A DNA stretch of 64,000 nt from Denitrobaculum tricleocarpae (GTDB lineage: Bacteria > Pseudomonadota > Alphaproteobacteria > Kiloniellales > Kiloniellaceae), in the NCBI RefSeq assembly GCF_007004665.1, contig NZ_ML660065.1, positions 1-64,000 on the forward strand, in the 5' to 3' direction. A program made the translations under genes and the position numbers. The notes under the pieces were generated by a model. That model was given only the letters and a program-made list of their open reading frames with translations, made no database searches and had not been told where the DNA came from. Shown here piece after piece: positions 17,583-27,080 of this stretch. The stretch's first letter is position 1; the number at the start of each line of letters is the position of its first letter.

Positions 17583-17919
17583 ACAGAAACCTGTAAATCC
17601 TCAGCGCATCATAGAGACCGCCCTAAACCACCGCAAACACGGTGTCACGGGAATTCGCACCTTCATGGCGATTGATCTGGTTGATTCAACGCTCAGGGCC
17701 AGTCGGCGTTCAACCTGCGCAAGTCCAGGTTTCGCGATGCGCCGTAAGACTTCGAGGGCCGCCTTTTGTGCCCGGCGCTGGAGAGCAATCCGGCTTCTCG
17801 GCGGAACAACGGAAACGTGCAGGGCCGAATCGGTTTTCACCAATTCTGACTTTGCCTTTGGCGCTTAAGTGTCAGCAAACCCGGCAGACCAGCAATCTCT
17901 CGCCATCACTCGTTAGCCG
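17583..17919. other. 337-bp gap without a supported gene
   Basis: Separates psd from the LysM-domain gene, both on the minus strand, so the psd promoter should be here. The open frames inside it (for example 17601-17843, minus) lack a ribosome site and family signature. No terminator hairpin or repeat stood out. Confidence 0.5.
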
Positions 17920-19446
17920 TTAACCGTCACTGGGCAAGCGGAAAATCTGACCCGGATAGATCAGATCAGGATCGCGGATCTGTTCCTTGTTGATTTCGTA
18001 GATGACCGTGTATCGCGTTCCCTGGCCGTAGGTCGTACGGGCAATCCGCCAGAGGCTGTTGCCCGGCTGCACGGTCACAAAGTCTTCGTCCGGATTACTG
18101 GCGACACTCTCTGCCCTTGAGAAGGGCGTTTCAACCCGCGCCAGCACCTTTCCGTCGCTCTCGACCTGGTCAACCCTCAGCCGATGCAACCCGACCGGAA
18201 CCAGATCCTCGGGGGTCATGGCCCAGCGGCCGTCTTCGCCGGTCAAGGCTTCGCCTATCGGGATATTATCGAGATAGACAATGAGGGCCGCCCCCGCGTT
18301 CGCCCGTCCCCCGATGACCGCACGCCCGTCGTCATCGTAGTCCACGGAGTCGAGAAACAAACTGCCGTTTCCGATACCCTCACCGGCGGTATCGGGCTTC
18401 TGAAGGATCCGTGCCGGACCGCTGCCCCGGCGCGGCACGACGACGGCAATTGGTTCACTGACGCCCGCACCCGCCGCAGCGACCTGATTGGGCGCAATCG
18501 GGCTGGGCGCAATCAGGCTGTCGGGCGCATCGCCGTTGCCGGCGGTGTCATCAGGAACGGTACTTCTATCGGTATCACCCGCGTCGACCCGAACTGCAAC
18601 CCCGCCAACCGGGTCGGTCTGCGGCTGACCATTGTCAGGCAGCGCGCCGCCGGACGCCAGCAGACGCTCTTCGGGCTCCGGCACCGCGACGATCACGAGC
18701 TCCGCCGACTCGATTGGGGCTTCATCGGGCAGACGCGCGATGATCCCCAGTCTGTGGCTGCCCGGGCTGAGAGGAATCTCCAAAACGAGCACCCACTGAC
18801 CACGAGAATCGGCCGTGACAATACCCAGGGGTGTATCGCCGTCGTAAATCGTGACTTCGCTTCCTGCCGGAGCACGCCCGGCCAAGATGGCTTCACCGCT
18901 TTTTTCTACACGGACAACGTCAAAAGAAGGCGAGTCGCCAGCCGGTCTCGAAGCTGCTTCACGCTCCGCCTCTTCCACCACCCGGGCAACAACTTGAGGC
19001 CCCGTAGGACGGGCCGGACCTGGTTCGCCGGAAACCAGCCCGCCGGCCCCGGGCGCGCCCGCCGTTGTTTCACTTAAAGCCGTCGCCTCGCTTGAGACTG
19101 TATTGCCTGATTGCGCCTGAACAGGCCGCGGTTGAGTCTCATCCAATGAGGCAGTGTTTGCGACCTCATTGGGTGCGGAAGATGCGTTGCCGGGATCGTT
19201 CGATACCGCCGGTTCGCTTAATACCGCCGATTCACTGCCCGCCGTAGTGCCGGTGGAGCCTCCTTCTGCCCCACTCTGCGCGACAGAGCCGTCCGATCGG
19301 TTTTCGTCCGGTGAAACTGTAGAAGAAGACTCAGAGCGTGCAATCTGGACATCAGTGTCTGAACTGCCGCCCAGCCAGTGGTAAACGCCAAAAGCCGCCG
19401 CAAATATCGCGATTACAACGACAGCTACGAGACCAAGAAAACGCAC
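17920..19446 (-). CDS. LysM-domain, Ig-like repeat protein, envelope anchored
   Basis: 508 residues. An N-terminal membrane anchor (FLGLVAVVVIAIFAAAFGVYH) is followed by a long Ser/Ala/Glu-rich linker (to about residue 165), two related Ig-like beta modules (ILAGRAPAGSEVTIYDGDTP; AVIGGRANAGAALIVYLDNI) and a C-terminal LysM (VQPGNSLWRIARTTYGQGTR ... DPDLIYPGQIFRLP). LysM binds peptidoglycan, so the protein probably spans from the inner membrane to the wall. The start is GTG with GGAG eight bases before it. Low-complexity linkers like this evolve quickly. Confidence 0.88.
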   Translation of the reverse strand: MRFLGLVAVVVIAIFAAAFGVYHWLGGSSDTDVQIARSESSSTVSPDENRSDGSVAQSGAEGGSTGTTAGSESAVLSEPAVSNDPGNASSAPNEVANTASLDETQPRPVQAQSGNTVSSEATALSETTAGAPGAGGLVSGEPGPARPTGPQVVARVVEEAEREAASRPAGDSPSFDVVRVEKSGEAILAGRAPAGSEVTIYDGDTPLGIVTADSRGQWVLVLEIPLSPGSHRLGIIARLPDEAPIESAELVIVAVPEPEERLLASGGALPDNGQPQTDPVGGVAVRVDAGDTDRSTVPDDTAGNGDAPDSLIAPSPIAPNQVAAAGAGVSEPIAVVVPRRGSGPARILQKPDTAGEGIGNGSLFLDSVDYDDDGRAVIGGRANAGAALIVYLDNIPIGEALTGEDGRWAMTPEDLVPVGLHRLRVDQVESDGKVLARVETPFSRAESVASNPDEDFVTVQPGNSLWRIARTTYGQGTRYTVIYEINKEQIRDPDLIYPGQIFRLPSDG

Positions 19447-19787
19447 ACGCCCGACTCCCTTCGTAAGTCACTAGCCTAGTACGCTGCCTCCGTGTATGCA
19501 ATTACATCACCCGATCCTTTAGCAAGCCTCCCGATGCTCCGAAGACTGGGGTCAAAATCCTTGCAATATCATAACACTACCGCTTTTTTCTGAGAAACAG
19601 TCTGTTCTCATGGGTTAAGGTAGAAGATTAGCCGCACCAGGTCCGGGCACTTGATAGCCTTTCCAAAGGCCTGCGGGCAGGCTTCAAACCCAGGTTCGAT
19701 TCGATAGATCTGTGCTGTCCGCCGAGCGGATTTGGTACGGTCCGGCGAAATACCTGCTTCATGCAATTACACAAGGACGCTCCCTTC
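19447..19787. other. Divergent intergenic region with small repeats
   Basis: 341 bp between divergent genes, so it should hold two promoters. ATGCAATTACA occurs at 19496-19506 and again at 19761-19771, each close to one gene start. An interrupted inverted repeat TGAGAA-ACAGTCTG-TTCTCA lies at 19591-19610. No gene is supported. Confidence 0.45.
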
Positions 19788-20372
19788 ATGCCCGAGATAA
19801 AAGCCCTCTGCATCTACTGTGGTGCCTCCCAGAACGTTGATCCTCGTCATCTTGAGACGGCCGATCAACTTGGCCGTACAGCCGCCGAGAAAGCGATAGA
19901 TCTGGTCTACGGTGGCGGTCATTCCGGCATGATGGGCGCGGCAGCCGATGGGGCGCTGTCGGCGGGCGGACGGGTGATCGGGATCATCCCAGAGCATCTC
20001 AAGGACCGCGAGGCGGCACATAACGGCGTGACGGAAATGGTAGTGGTCGATTCCATGCACGTCCGGAAGCAGAAGATGTTCGAACGATCCGACGCCTTCT
20101 GCGTTTTGCCGGGCGGTCTCGGCACACTCGATGAAACCTTTGAAATCATTACCTGGAAACAGCTTGGCCTGCACGACAAACCGATCGTCCTGCTGAACCT
20201 ACACGGCTTTTGGGACCCCTTGATGGACATGATCAGACGCCAGGTCGAGGGCGGATATCTTCACAACGACCCCGGCTCTCTTTTCTCACTCGCGGATGAT
20301 GTCGAAGGTGTCTTTTCTGCAATTGCGTCGGCCGCGGATAGCAGGGTAACGCCGGACAGTTCGCGTCTTTAG
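19788..20372 (+). CDS. LOG family protein (nucleotide 5'-monophosphate nucleosidase / TIGR00730)
   Basis: 194 residues. It has the Rossmann-like LOG signatures VYGGGHSGMMGAAADGAL (GGGxxGxMG) and LPGGLGTLDE (PGGxGTxxE), plus R-K in MHVRKQKMFE. In plants and several bacteria these enzymes release free base from cytokinin- or purine-nucleotide monophosphates; the bacterial role is usually nucleotide salvage. The ATG at 19788 aligns with the family N-terminus (IKALCIYCGAS) and has AAGGA upstream; an ATG at 19761 would add nine residues. Confidence 0.9.
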   Translation: MPEIKALCIYCGASQNVDPRHLETADQLGRTAAEKAIDLVYGGGHSGMMGAAADGALSAGGRVIGIIPEHLKDREAAHNGVTEMVVVDSMHVRKQKMFERSDAFCVLPGGLGTLDETFEIITWKQLGLHDKPIVLLNLHGFWDPLMDMIRRQVEGGYLHNDPGSLFSLADDVEGVFSAIASAADSRVTPDSSRL

Positions 20373-20639
20373 GTGAAGATCCCGCGTAAATCCTTTGAAT
20401 GGCTGAACTTTTCGCACTCTTCCAAACAGTCTGCAAATATCTTCAGACTTCCTTTGAGCCTTACTCAAGAGCTGGACAAGCGCCGGTTTTCATAACAATT
20501 CTGCGACTTTTTGCAGGTGCGAGGTCAGTCGCCTTGCGTGGGCGTAAAAGGCTGCTATGTTTCCGCCGACTTTTCGATATCGGCCTCACCGCGCGACACG
20601 CCGGAAAGAGGCGTTTCAGGCGTAATTCCGGAGGAGCAT

Positions 20640-21854
20640 ATGGCTAAGATCAAAGTCCAAAACCCCATCGTTGAACTCGACGGCGATGAAATGACCCGCA
20701 TCATCTGGGAAAAGATCAAAGAGACCCTGATCCTGCCCTACCTGGACATTGATCTTAAGTACTACGACCTCTCGGTTGAGAGCCGTGACGCGACGGACGA
20801 CCAGATCACGATCGATTCCGCCAATGCCATTAAGGAATACGGCGTCGGCGTAAAGTGCGCGACCATCACCCCCGACGAAGCCCGGGTTGAAGAATTCAAG
20901 CTGAAAAAGATGTGGCGTTCACCGAACGGCACGATCCGGAACATCCTGGGCGGCACCGTCTTCCGTCAGCCGATCATCATGAACAACGTCCCGCGCCTCG
21001 TGCCGGGATGGACCCAGCCCATTGTCATCGGCCGTCATGCCTTTGGCGATCAGTACCGCGCAACGGATATGGTTGTTCAGGGCCCCGGCAAGCTGACCAT
21101 GACTTTCCAACCCTCCGATGGCGGCGAAACCATTACCCACGAAGTCTTCGACTTTCCGGCGGGCGGCGTGGCCATGAGCATGTACAACCTGGACGAATCC
21201 ATTCGCGGTTTCGCGCGGGCCTGCATGAACTATGGCCTGGATCTCGGCTGGCCGGTCTACCTCTCGACCAAGAACACCATCCTGAAAGCCTACGACGGAC
21301 GCTTTAAGGATATCTTCCAGGAGATCTTCGACGCCGAGTTCGCCGACAAGTTCGCGCAAAAGGGTATCACCTACGAGCACCGCCTGATCGACGACATGGT
21401 CGCGGCAGCGCTGAAATGGTCCGGCGGGTTTGTCTGGGCCTGTAAGAACTACGACGGCGACGTTCAGTCCGACATCGTTGCCCAGGGCTTCGGCTCGCTT
21501 GGCCTGATGACTTCGGTTCTGATGACCCCGGATGGCAAGACTGTCGAAGCTGAAGCCGCGCACGGCACGGTCACCCGGCATTACCGGATGCATCAGCAGG
21601 GCAAGCCGACCTCGACCAATCCCATCGCCTCGATCTTCGCCTGGACCCGCGGCCTTAAGTACCGCGGTGCCTTTGACAACACGCCCGAGGTCACCAACTT
21701 CGCGGAAACCGTCGAAAAGGTCTGCATCGAGACCGTCGAAGGCGGCGATATGACCAAAGACCTGGCGCTGCTGATCTCGCCGGACCAGAAGTGGCTGACG
21801 ACGGAAGAGTTCATGGCCAAGATCGACGAAAATCTGAAGAAAACGATGAGCTGA
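20640..21854 (+). CDS. icd: Isocitrate dehydrogenase (NADP), homodimeric type
   Basis: 404 residues from the ATG at 20640, preceded by GGAGGAG. The sequence is of the eukaryote/alphaproteobacterial NADP-IDH class: [16 protein letters not shown], the substrate loop [38 protein letters not shown] with the Mg-binding Asp, and [10 protein letters not shown] with the NADP-selecting His/Arg. It converts isocitrate to 2-oxoglutarate in the TCA cycle. The long frame upstream to 20511 is not conserved. A secreted cyclophilin gene follows after nine bases. Confidence 0.97.
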   Translation: MAKIKVQNPIVELDGDEMTRIIWEKIKETLILPYLDIDLKYYDLSVESRDATDDQITIDSANAIKEYGVGVKCATITPDEARVEEFKLKKMWRSPNGTIRNILGGTVFRQPIIMNNVPRLVPGWTQPIVIGRHAFGDQYRATDMVVQGPGKLTMTFQPSDGGETITHEVFDFPAGGVAMSMYNLDESIRGFARACMNYGLDLGWPVYLSTKNTILKAYDGRFKDIFQEIFDAEFADKFAQKGITYEHRLIDDMVAAALKWSGGFVWACKNYDGDVQSDIVAQGFGSLGLMTSVLMTPDGKTVEAEAAHGTVTRHYRMHQQGKPTSTNPIASIFAWTRGLKYRGAFDNTPEVTNFAETVEKVCIETVEGGDMTKDLALLISPDQKWLTTEEFMAKIDENLKKTMS

Positions 21855-21863
21855 GGAAAATCC

Positions 21864-22412
21864 ATGCGATTTTTTACGACTCTTACGGCTGTGCTTTTCA
21901 GCGCAGTCCTGAGCATTGGTGCTGCACAGGCGGCCGATCCTGAAAACACCCTGGTGATGGAACTTCCGACCGGCCAAGTCCTGATCGCCCTGCGTCCGGA
22001 TCTGGCGCCCAAGCATGTTGCCCGGATCAAGGAACTCGTTCGCGAAGGCTACTATGACGGCCATGTGTTTCACCGTGTAATCGACGGCTTCATGGCGCAG
22101 ACCGGCGATCCCACGGGAACCGGCAGAGGCGGGTCCGGCCAAAAGATCGAGGCCGAGTTCACACGCGAACCCTTCAGGCGCGGGACGGTAGGTATGGCCC
22201 GCTCCAGCAACCCGAATTCCGCGGACAGCCAGTTCTTCATCGTCTTCGAACGGGCCAGCCATTTGGACACGCAGTATACCGTCTGGGGCGAAGTCGTCTC
22301 GGGCATGCAGTTCGTCGACAAGCTGAAGAAAGCTCCACGCAGTCGTCAGAGCGGCTCCGTCGATGACCCGGATGCCATGATCAGCCTGCGGATCCAAGCG
22401 GACGTTCAGTAG
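21864..22412 (+). CDS. ppiA: Secreted peptidyl-prolyl cis-trans isomerase, cyclophilin type
   Basis: 182 residues. A signal peptide (FFTTLTAVLFSAVLSIGAAQAA) is followed by a complete cyclophilin domain: FHRVIDGFMAQTGDPTGTG, GTVGMARSSNPNSADSQFFI and YTVWGEVVSGM, with the active-site Arg-Phe-Met-Gln set. It should fold proteins in the periplasm. GAGGAAA precedes the ATG, nine bases after the icd stop, so it is probably co-transcribed with icd. Confidence 0.92.
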   Translation: MRFFTTLTAVLFSAVLSIGAAQAADPENTLVMELPTGQVLIALRPDLAPKHVARIKELVREGYYDGHVFHRVIDGFMAQTGDPTGTGRGGSGQKIEAEFTREPFRRGTVGMARSSNPNSADSQFFIVFERASHLDTQYTVWGEVVSGMQFVDKLKKAPRSRQSGSVDDPDAMISLRIQADVQ

Positions 22413-22459
22413 GCTCATCAGCCGAAAGTCCGGGAGAAACCCCGGAACCGATTAATCAC

Positions 22460-22481
22460 GGGGCGCACCACGGTGCGCCCC
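22460..22481 (+). terminator. Perfect GC-rich hairpin between the cyclophilin genes
   Basis: GGGGCGCACC (22460-22469) and GGTGCGCCCC (22472-22481) are perfect inverted repeats. There is no T-run behind it, so it may attenuate or stabilise RNA ends rather than terminate fully. It lies 24 bp before the second cyclophilin start. Confidence 0.5.
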
Positions 22482-22504
22482 ATTGCCAAGAAGAGAGACC
22501 AACC

Positions 22505-22993
22505 ATGACCGAGAATGCCGAAGACACAATGGTCATCGAGCTTGAATGGGGCGAGGTCACCATCAATCTGCGCCCGGACCTTGCACCGAACCATGTTGCC
22601 CGGATCAAGGAACTGGTTCGCGAAAGCTTTTACGACGGTATTGTTTTTCACCGCGTAATGGACGGCTTCATGGCACAGACAGGCGACCCTACCGGCACGG
22701 GAACCGGCGGTTCAGGCCAGAAGCTCGGCGCAGAGTTCACGCAGGAGAACTTTGGTCGCGGCACGGTCGGTATGGCCCGTGCCAACCACCCTGATACCGG
22801 TGACAGCCAATTCTTCATCTGCCTGGACGATGCCAGCTTCCTGAACGGTCAATACACCGTCTGGGGTGAAGTCACCGAAGGCATGGAACACGTCGACCGG
22901 ATCAAGAAAGCCCCCGCGGGCAGCCAGAGCGGTCAGGTCGAAGATCCGGACGCCATGGTCCGCGTACGCATCAAGGCCGACATCGACGCCTAA
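22505..22993 (+). CDS. ppiB: Cytoplasmic peptidyl-prolyl cis-trans isomerase, cyclophilin type
   Basis: 162 residues with no signal peptide; one cyclophilin domain (FHRVMDGFMAQTGDPTGTG, GTVGMARANHPDTGDSQFFI). It is closely similar to the preceding gene across the whole domain, including a shared VEDPDAM/VDDPDAM C-terminal end, so the two look like a tandem duplicate with one copy given a signal peptide. AAGAAGAGAG precedes the ATG. Confidence 0.93.
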   Translation: MTENAEDTMVIELEWGEVTINLRPDLAPNHVARIKELVRESFYDGIVFHRVMDGFMAQTGDPTGTGTGGSGQKLGAEFTQENFGRGTVGMARANHPDTGDSQFFICLDDASFLNGQYTVWGEVTEGMEHVDRIKKAPAGSQSGQVEDPDAMVRVRIKADIDA

Positions 22994-23030
22994 TCAGACA
23001 CGCGGCCTGACAAGAAGGGCCGCAGAGATC

Positions 23031-23081
23031 AAAAAGCACCGCCGGCAGGCCGAGAGATCGACCGCCCGGCGGGGCTTTTTT
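23031..23081. terminator. Terminator shared by convergent ppiB and alaS
   Basis: AAAAAGCACCGCCGG (23031-23045) pairs with CCGGCGGGGCTTTTTT (23066-23081) with one mismatch. The A-run and T-run flank the stem, so it can act in both directions. A second small hairpin (GCGGCC 23002-23007, GGCCGC 23018-23023) precedes it. Confidence 0.8.
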
Positions 23082-23102
23082 GTCATCTACGGCAAGTGAT
23101 CG

Positions 23103-25754
23103 TCAGCCACCTGCAATCGCAGTCTCCACGGCTGTAATCGCCGCATTGGCCGCGGATGCGTCCGGGCCGCCCGCCTGCGCCATATCCGGCCGGCCGCCGC
23201 CGCCGCGCCCACCGAGCGCTTCGGAACCGGCGCGCACCAGATCCACCGCCGAGTAGCGGCCGGTGAGATCTTCGGTGACACCGACGACGATAGAGGCCTT
23301 GCCATCGTTGACCGCGACCAGGGCCACGACCCCGCTGCCGAGCTGTTTTTTCAAATCGTCCGCTGTGGCCTTGAGATCTTTGGCCGGGACGCCTTCCAGC
23401 ACGCGGGACGCCAGCTTGATCCCAGCGACGTCTTTAGCCGCGTCGTCGGACGCACCGCCTCCGGTCGAGAGCTTACGGCGTGTCTCCGAGAGCTCCCGCT
23501 CCAGTCTGCGGCGCTCTTCCATTAGGCTCTGAATACGCTCCGGCAAATCACCCGGAGCAACCTTGAGGGTCGCGGCTGCCTCGCTCAGCAGATTGTCCTG
23601 ACGGGCCGTGTAATCGATGGCCGCCTGTCCAGCTACGGCTTCGATCCGGCGCACACCGGACGCCAAGGCGCCCTCACCAATGATCTTCAGAAATCCGATG
23701 TCACCAACGCGGTTGACGTGAGTCCCACCGCAAAGCTCGGTGGAGTAAACCGAACCGGCCTTATCGTGGTCCTCTCCCCCCATCGAGAGCACGCGGACCT
23801 CGTCGCCATACTTCTCGCCAAACAAAGCCAGCGCACCGGCGGCAATGGCCTCGTCGGGCGTCATGTAACGGGTAGTCACCGCAGCATTGTCGCGGATCCG
23901 CTCGTTGACTTCATTCTCGACCGCCTGGAGGTCCTCACTTGATATGGCCTTCGGATGACTGATGTCGAAACGCAGACGGTCAGGTGCCACCAGAGAGCCC
24001 TTCTGGGTCACGTGGCTGCCCAGGCGGCGGCGCAGCGCTTCATGCAGCAAGTGAGTCGCGGAATGATGCGCCCGCAAAGCATTGCGCCGCACGCCGTCGA
24101 CAGTCATCTCGACCGCCGTACCGACTGTCAGCTTACCGGTGGTCACCTTGCCGATGTGGACGAAGACCGAACCCAGCTTCTTCTGCGTGTCGGTGATTTC
24201 AACCCGGGTATCGCCGTCGGTCAGGACACCGGTGTCACCCATCTGACCACCGGATTCGCCGTAAAACGGCGTCTGGTTGGCGATGATCATTACCTCCTGC
24301 CCGGCATCGGCGGATTGCACCTCTTTACCGTCTACGAGGATTGCGGTTACCTGGCCCTCGGCGGATTCCGTGTCGTACCCCAGGAAATCGGTCCCGCCGA
24401 GCCGGTCGTGCAAATCGAACCAGAGTGTCTCGGTCGCAGCCTCGCCCGAACCGCTCCAGGCCTTGCGAGCTGCGGCGCGCTGACGCTCCATGGCGGTGTT
24501 GAAACCCTCGACATCGACCGTCTGTCCCTGGTTCCGCAGGATGTCTTGCGTGAGGTCCAGCGGAAAGCCAAAGGTGTCATAGAGCTTGAAGGCGACGTCG
24601 CCGTTCAGAGCCTGCCCCTCACCCAGTTTTTCGGTTTCGCCCGAGAGCAGCTTCATACCCCGGTCAAGCGTCTGGCTGAAACGGCCTTCTTCGAGCTTCA
24701 GGGTCTCGGATATCAGCGCCTCCGCCCGCTTCAACTCCGGGAAGGCCTGGCCCATCATCTCCACCAGGGTCGGCACCAGCCGCCAGATCATCGGATCCTT
24801 GACGCCCAACATATGAACATGCCGCATCGCGCGGCGCATGATCCGGCGCAGCACGTAGCCGCGTCCGTCGTTCGACGGCAGCACACCGTCGGCGATCAGA
24901 AACGCGGTCGAACGCAGATGATCCGCGATCACACGGTGAGAAACCGCGTGTTCGCCATCCGCAGAGACGTTTGAAGCCTCGGCAGAAGCTTCAATAATGG
25001 TGCGCAGCAGATCGATATCGTAGTTGTCGTGCTTGCCCTGGAGAATCGCGGTCAGGCGCTCCAGCCCCATGCCGGTATCGATCGAAGGCCGGGGCAGACT
25101 GACCCGGCTTTCCTTATCCAGCTGCTCGAACTGCATGAAGACGAGGTTCCAGACCTCGATAAAGCGGTCACCGTCCTCATCCGGACTGCCGGGAGGGCCA
25201 CCTGGAATATCGGGTCCGTGGTCAAAGAAGATCTCCGAGCAGGGCCCGCAAGGGCCGGTGTCACCCATGGCCCAGAAGTTATCTGAGGTCGGAATGCGGA
25301 TGACTCTGTCATCGCCCAGACCGGCGATCTTCTTCCAGAGCCCTGCGGCCTCTTCATCCTCGGAGTAAACCGTAACCAGTAACTTGTCCGCGGGCAGGCC
25401 GTAGACCTTGGTGATGAGGTCCCAGGCCATCTCGATGGCCTGATCCTTGAAGTAGTCGCCAAAGGAAAAGTTACCCAGCATCTCGAAGAAGGTGTGATGG
25501 CGCGCCGTGTGCCCCACGTTTTCCAGGTCGTTATGCTTGCCGCCGGCCCGCACACACTTCTGTGAGGTCGTCGCCCGGCTGTAGGGCCGGCTCTCCTGCC
25601 CGGTAAAGACGTTCTTGAACTGAACCATGCCGGCGTTGGTGAACATCAGCGTCGGATCGTTCCGCGGTACCAGCGGTGACGACGCTACGATTTCATGACC
25701 GTTCTTGCCGAAATAATCCAGGAATGTAGTTCTGATCTCGTTACCGCTGCTCAT
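23103..25754 (-). CDS. alaS: Alanyl-tRNA synthetase
   Basis: 883 residues, full length. Class II catalytic motifs occur at the N-terminus ([35 protein letters not shown]), followed by the tRNA-recognition helices. The editing domain carries the zinc motif HHSATHLLH and [10 protein letters not shown]-terminal coiled coil and C-Ala domain ends in the Gly-rich segment [18 protein letters not shown]. It charges tRNA-Ala and edits misacylated Ser/Gly. It is not next to recA; ialB-like DNA separates them. It converges with ppiB. Confidence 0.98.
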   Translation of the reverse strand: MSSGNEIRTTFLDYFGKNGHEIVASSPLVPRNDPTLMFTNAGMVQFKNVFTGQESRPYSRATTSQKCVRAGGKHNDLENVGHTARHHTFFEMLGNFSFGDYFKDQAIEMAWDLITKVYGLPADKLLVTVYSEDEEAAGLWKKIAGLGDDRVIRIPTSDNFWAMGDTGPCGPCSEIFFDHGPDIPGGPPGSPDEDGDRFIEVWNLVFMQFEQLDKESRVSLPRPSIDTGMGLERLTAILQGKHDNYDIDLLRTIIEASAEASNVSADGEHAVSHRVIADHLRSTAFLIADGVLPSNDGRGYVLRRIMRRAMRHVHMLGVKDPMIWRLVPTLVEMMGQAFPELKRAEALISETLKLEEGRFSQTLDRGMKLLSGETEKLGEGQALNGDVAFKLYDTFGFPLDLTQDILRNQGQTVDVEGFNTAMERQRAAARKAWSGSGEAATETLWFDLHDRLGGTDFLGYDTESAEGQVTAILVDGKEVQSADAGQEVMIIANQTPFYGESGGQMGDTGVLTDGDTRVEITDTQKKLGSVFVHIGKVTTGKLTVGTAVEMTVDGVRRNALRAHHSATHLLHEALRRRLGSHVTQKGSLVAPDRLRFDISHPKAISSEDLQAVENEVNERIRDNAAVTTRYMTPDEAIAAGALALFGEKYGDEVRVLSMGGEDHDKAGSVYSTELCGGTHVNRVGDIGFLKIIGEGALASGVRRIEAVAGQAAIDYTARQDNLLSEAAATLKVAPGDLPERIQSLMEERRRLERELSETRRKLSTGGGASDDAAKDVAGIKLASRVLEGVPAKDLKATADDLKKQLGSGVVALVAVNDGKASIVVGVTEDLTGRYSAVDLVRAGSEALGGRGGGGRPDMAQAGGPDASAANAAITAVETAIAGG

Positions 25755-26268
25755 GGCCTGACTTCATCTCTCAACCGCCGTAACCGGCTCTTTCCGACGC
25801 GAAAGCAGATCCGACTTGATAGAAGCGCCCAGGACGGTCCATCGCAGCGGATAACCTGCTCTAGCTATATGAAATAGACCGGAGTGACATGCCGTTATCA
25901 AGCCACGCTTTGATTTCGGCCCGGTTGAGAACTCATAGCCGTGGAGTCTCAACCGCAACATGATCCGGTCTAGAACTAAACTAACATAAGGGCTCGGTTT
26001 GTAGCCTGCCATGTCTGAGCTGTCCAGCGAGCACGCCTGTACGGCAGTCCCGGCCATCCGCGCCCGGAATCAGGATTGCTCCCGGCGTTTCCTTGATTTA
26101 ATCACGCTGAAGTAAGGGAAATGCTGCTTCTTTATCGGCGAAATATGTGGTTATCCCCGCTATCGCGCAGTTCCAACGCAGATTTGATTGGAAGTATCGC
26201 TCTTCCTGACACGAAATTAACCCGGTGAGATGGTTCCAAATGCCCAGCAAAAGCTCTAGGATCGCGCC
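25755..26268. other. 514-bp intergenic region between alaS and the IalB-like gene
   Basis: Divergent promoter region. It contains copy 2 of the dispersed repeat (25802-25862). The rest is AT-richer than the genes around it. An open frame (25764-26057, minus) runs through the repeat and has no ribosome site, so I do not call it. No tRNA or RNA family was recognised. Confidence 0.5.
25802..25862. repeat. Dispersed palindromic repeat, copy 2
   Basis: 61 bp from AAAGCAGATCCG to CCTGCTCT. Aligned with the reverse complement of 199-260 it shares the two ends exactly or nearly so and a similar centre, with several substitutions. The orientation is opposite to copy 1. Confidence 0.6.
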
Positions 26269-26910
26269 ATGATAAAACAGCTTCAAACAGCCACCTTCTG
26301 GGCCGCACAACGTGTCGGGGACACCGCCTGCTCTGCGGTCCGCCGCGCGGCGCAGACTCTCCCGGGTGGAATGGCCGTCGTTGTCGCCCTCGCGGTTTTC
26401 GGTCCCCTGGCGGAACCCCTGACCCGCACGGCGATGGCCCAGAGCACGGCGCCCGCTCAAGAAGAGAACACATCCCCGGACGGCGCGAGGACCGTGGCGA
26501 CCCATGCAGACTGGACTCTGCGCTGCGGGCCTAATCCGCAGACACAGACCGAAGTCTGCTATATGGTCCAAAGCGTCACCTCCAGGGAAACCGGGAGGGG
26601 CGTTCTCCAACTCGCAATCGGCAAATTCGGACCTGAAAAGCGCGATCTGGCGCTGATTACCCTGCCGCTGGGCGTGCGATTGCCGCCGGGTCTCGCCATC
26701 GAGGTCACCGGAAGAGAGCGCCGGAAACTGCCGTTTGAGCGGTGTCTGCGCAACGGATGCCAGGCACAGCTCCTGATTGACGACGCGGTTTTGAGTGAAT
26801 TCAAGGCGGGCGTGGACGGCCGTATCCTCTTTTACGATCTGAACGGCAAGCCAGGCGCGCTCCCCTTCTCTCTTCAGGGTTTCACAGCTGCCTTTGCAGG
26901 AATCAAGTAA
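26269..26910 (+). CDS. Invasion-associated locus B (IalB) family protein
   Basis: 213 residues. A long N-terminal region contains a probable signal segment (GMAVVVALAVFGPLAEPLTR, then AMAQ). The IalB core follows: DWTLRCG, CYMVQSVTSRETGRGVLQLA, LPLGVRLPPGLAIEVTG and FERCLRNGCQAQLLID, with the paired Cys expected to form disulphides. IalB proteins are widespread in alphaproteobacteria, and most are not linked to host invasion. An AGGA site lies eight bases before the ATG. Confidence 0.88.
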   Translation: MIKQLQTATFWAAQRVGDTACSAVRRAAQTLPGGMAVVVALAVFGPLAEPLTRTAMAQSTAPAQEENTSPDGARTVATHADWTLRCGPNPQTQTEVCYMVQSVTSRETGRGVLQLAIGKFGPEKRDLALITLPLGVRLPPGLAIEVTGRERRKLPFERCLRNGCQAQLLIDDAVLSEFKAGVDGRILFYDLNGKPGALPFSLQGFTAAFAGIK

Positions 26911-26949
26911 GTCAACCCGGGCTCAACGCCCCAGGATCCAATAGTGAAT

Positions 26950-26981
26950 GGGCCGGAGAGATCACTTTCTCCGGCCCTTTT
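26950..26981 (+). terminator. Intrinsic terminator of the IalB-like gene
   Basis: GGGCCGGAGA (26950-26959) and TCTCCGGCCC (26968-26977) form a perfect 10-bp stem with an 8-nt loop, followed by TTTT. Confidence 0.85.
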
Positions 26982-27080
26982 GAATGGGTCCATTTCCACC
27001 CGGTGTATGGGGCTTAGACCGGGTTTAGGGCGACTGGGTTTAAGGCGGCCCGGCATCAAAGTCCGACGGCAGCGGAACGC

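Noticed and set aside
17601-17843. 80-residue minus-strand frame between psd and the LysM gene
   Set aside because: Basic, low-information sequence without a start signal.
20919-22418. 499-residue minus-strand frame opposite icd and ppiA
   Set aside because: Antisense shadow; no family match and no ribosome site.
25764-26057. 97-residue minus-strand frame upstream of alaS
   Set aside because: It runs through the dispersed repeat, has no ribosome site and no recognisable family.
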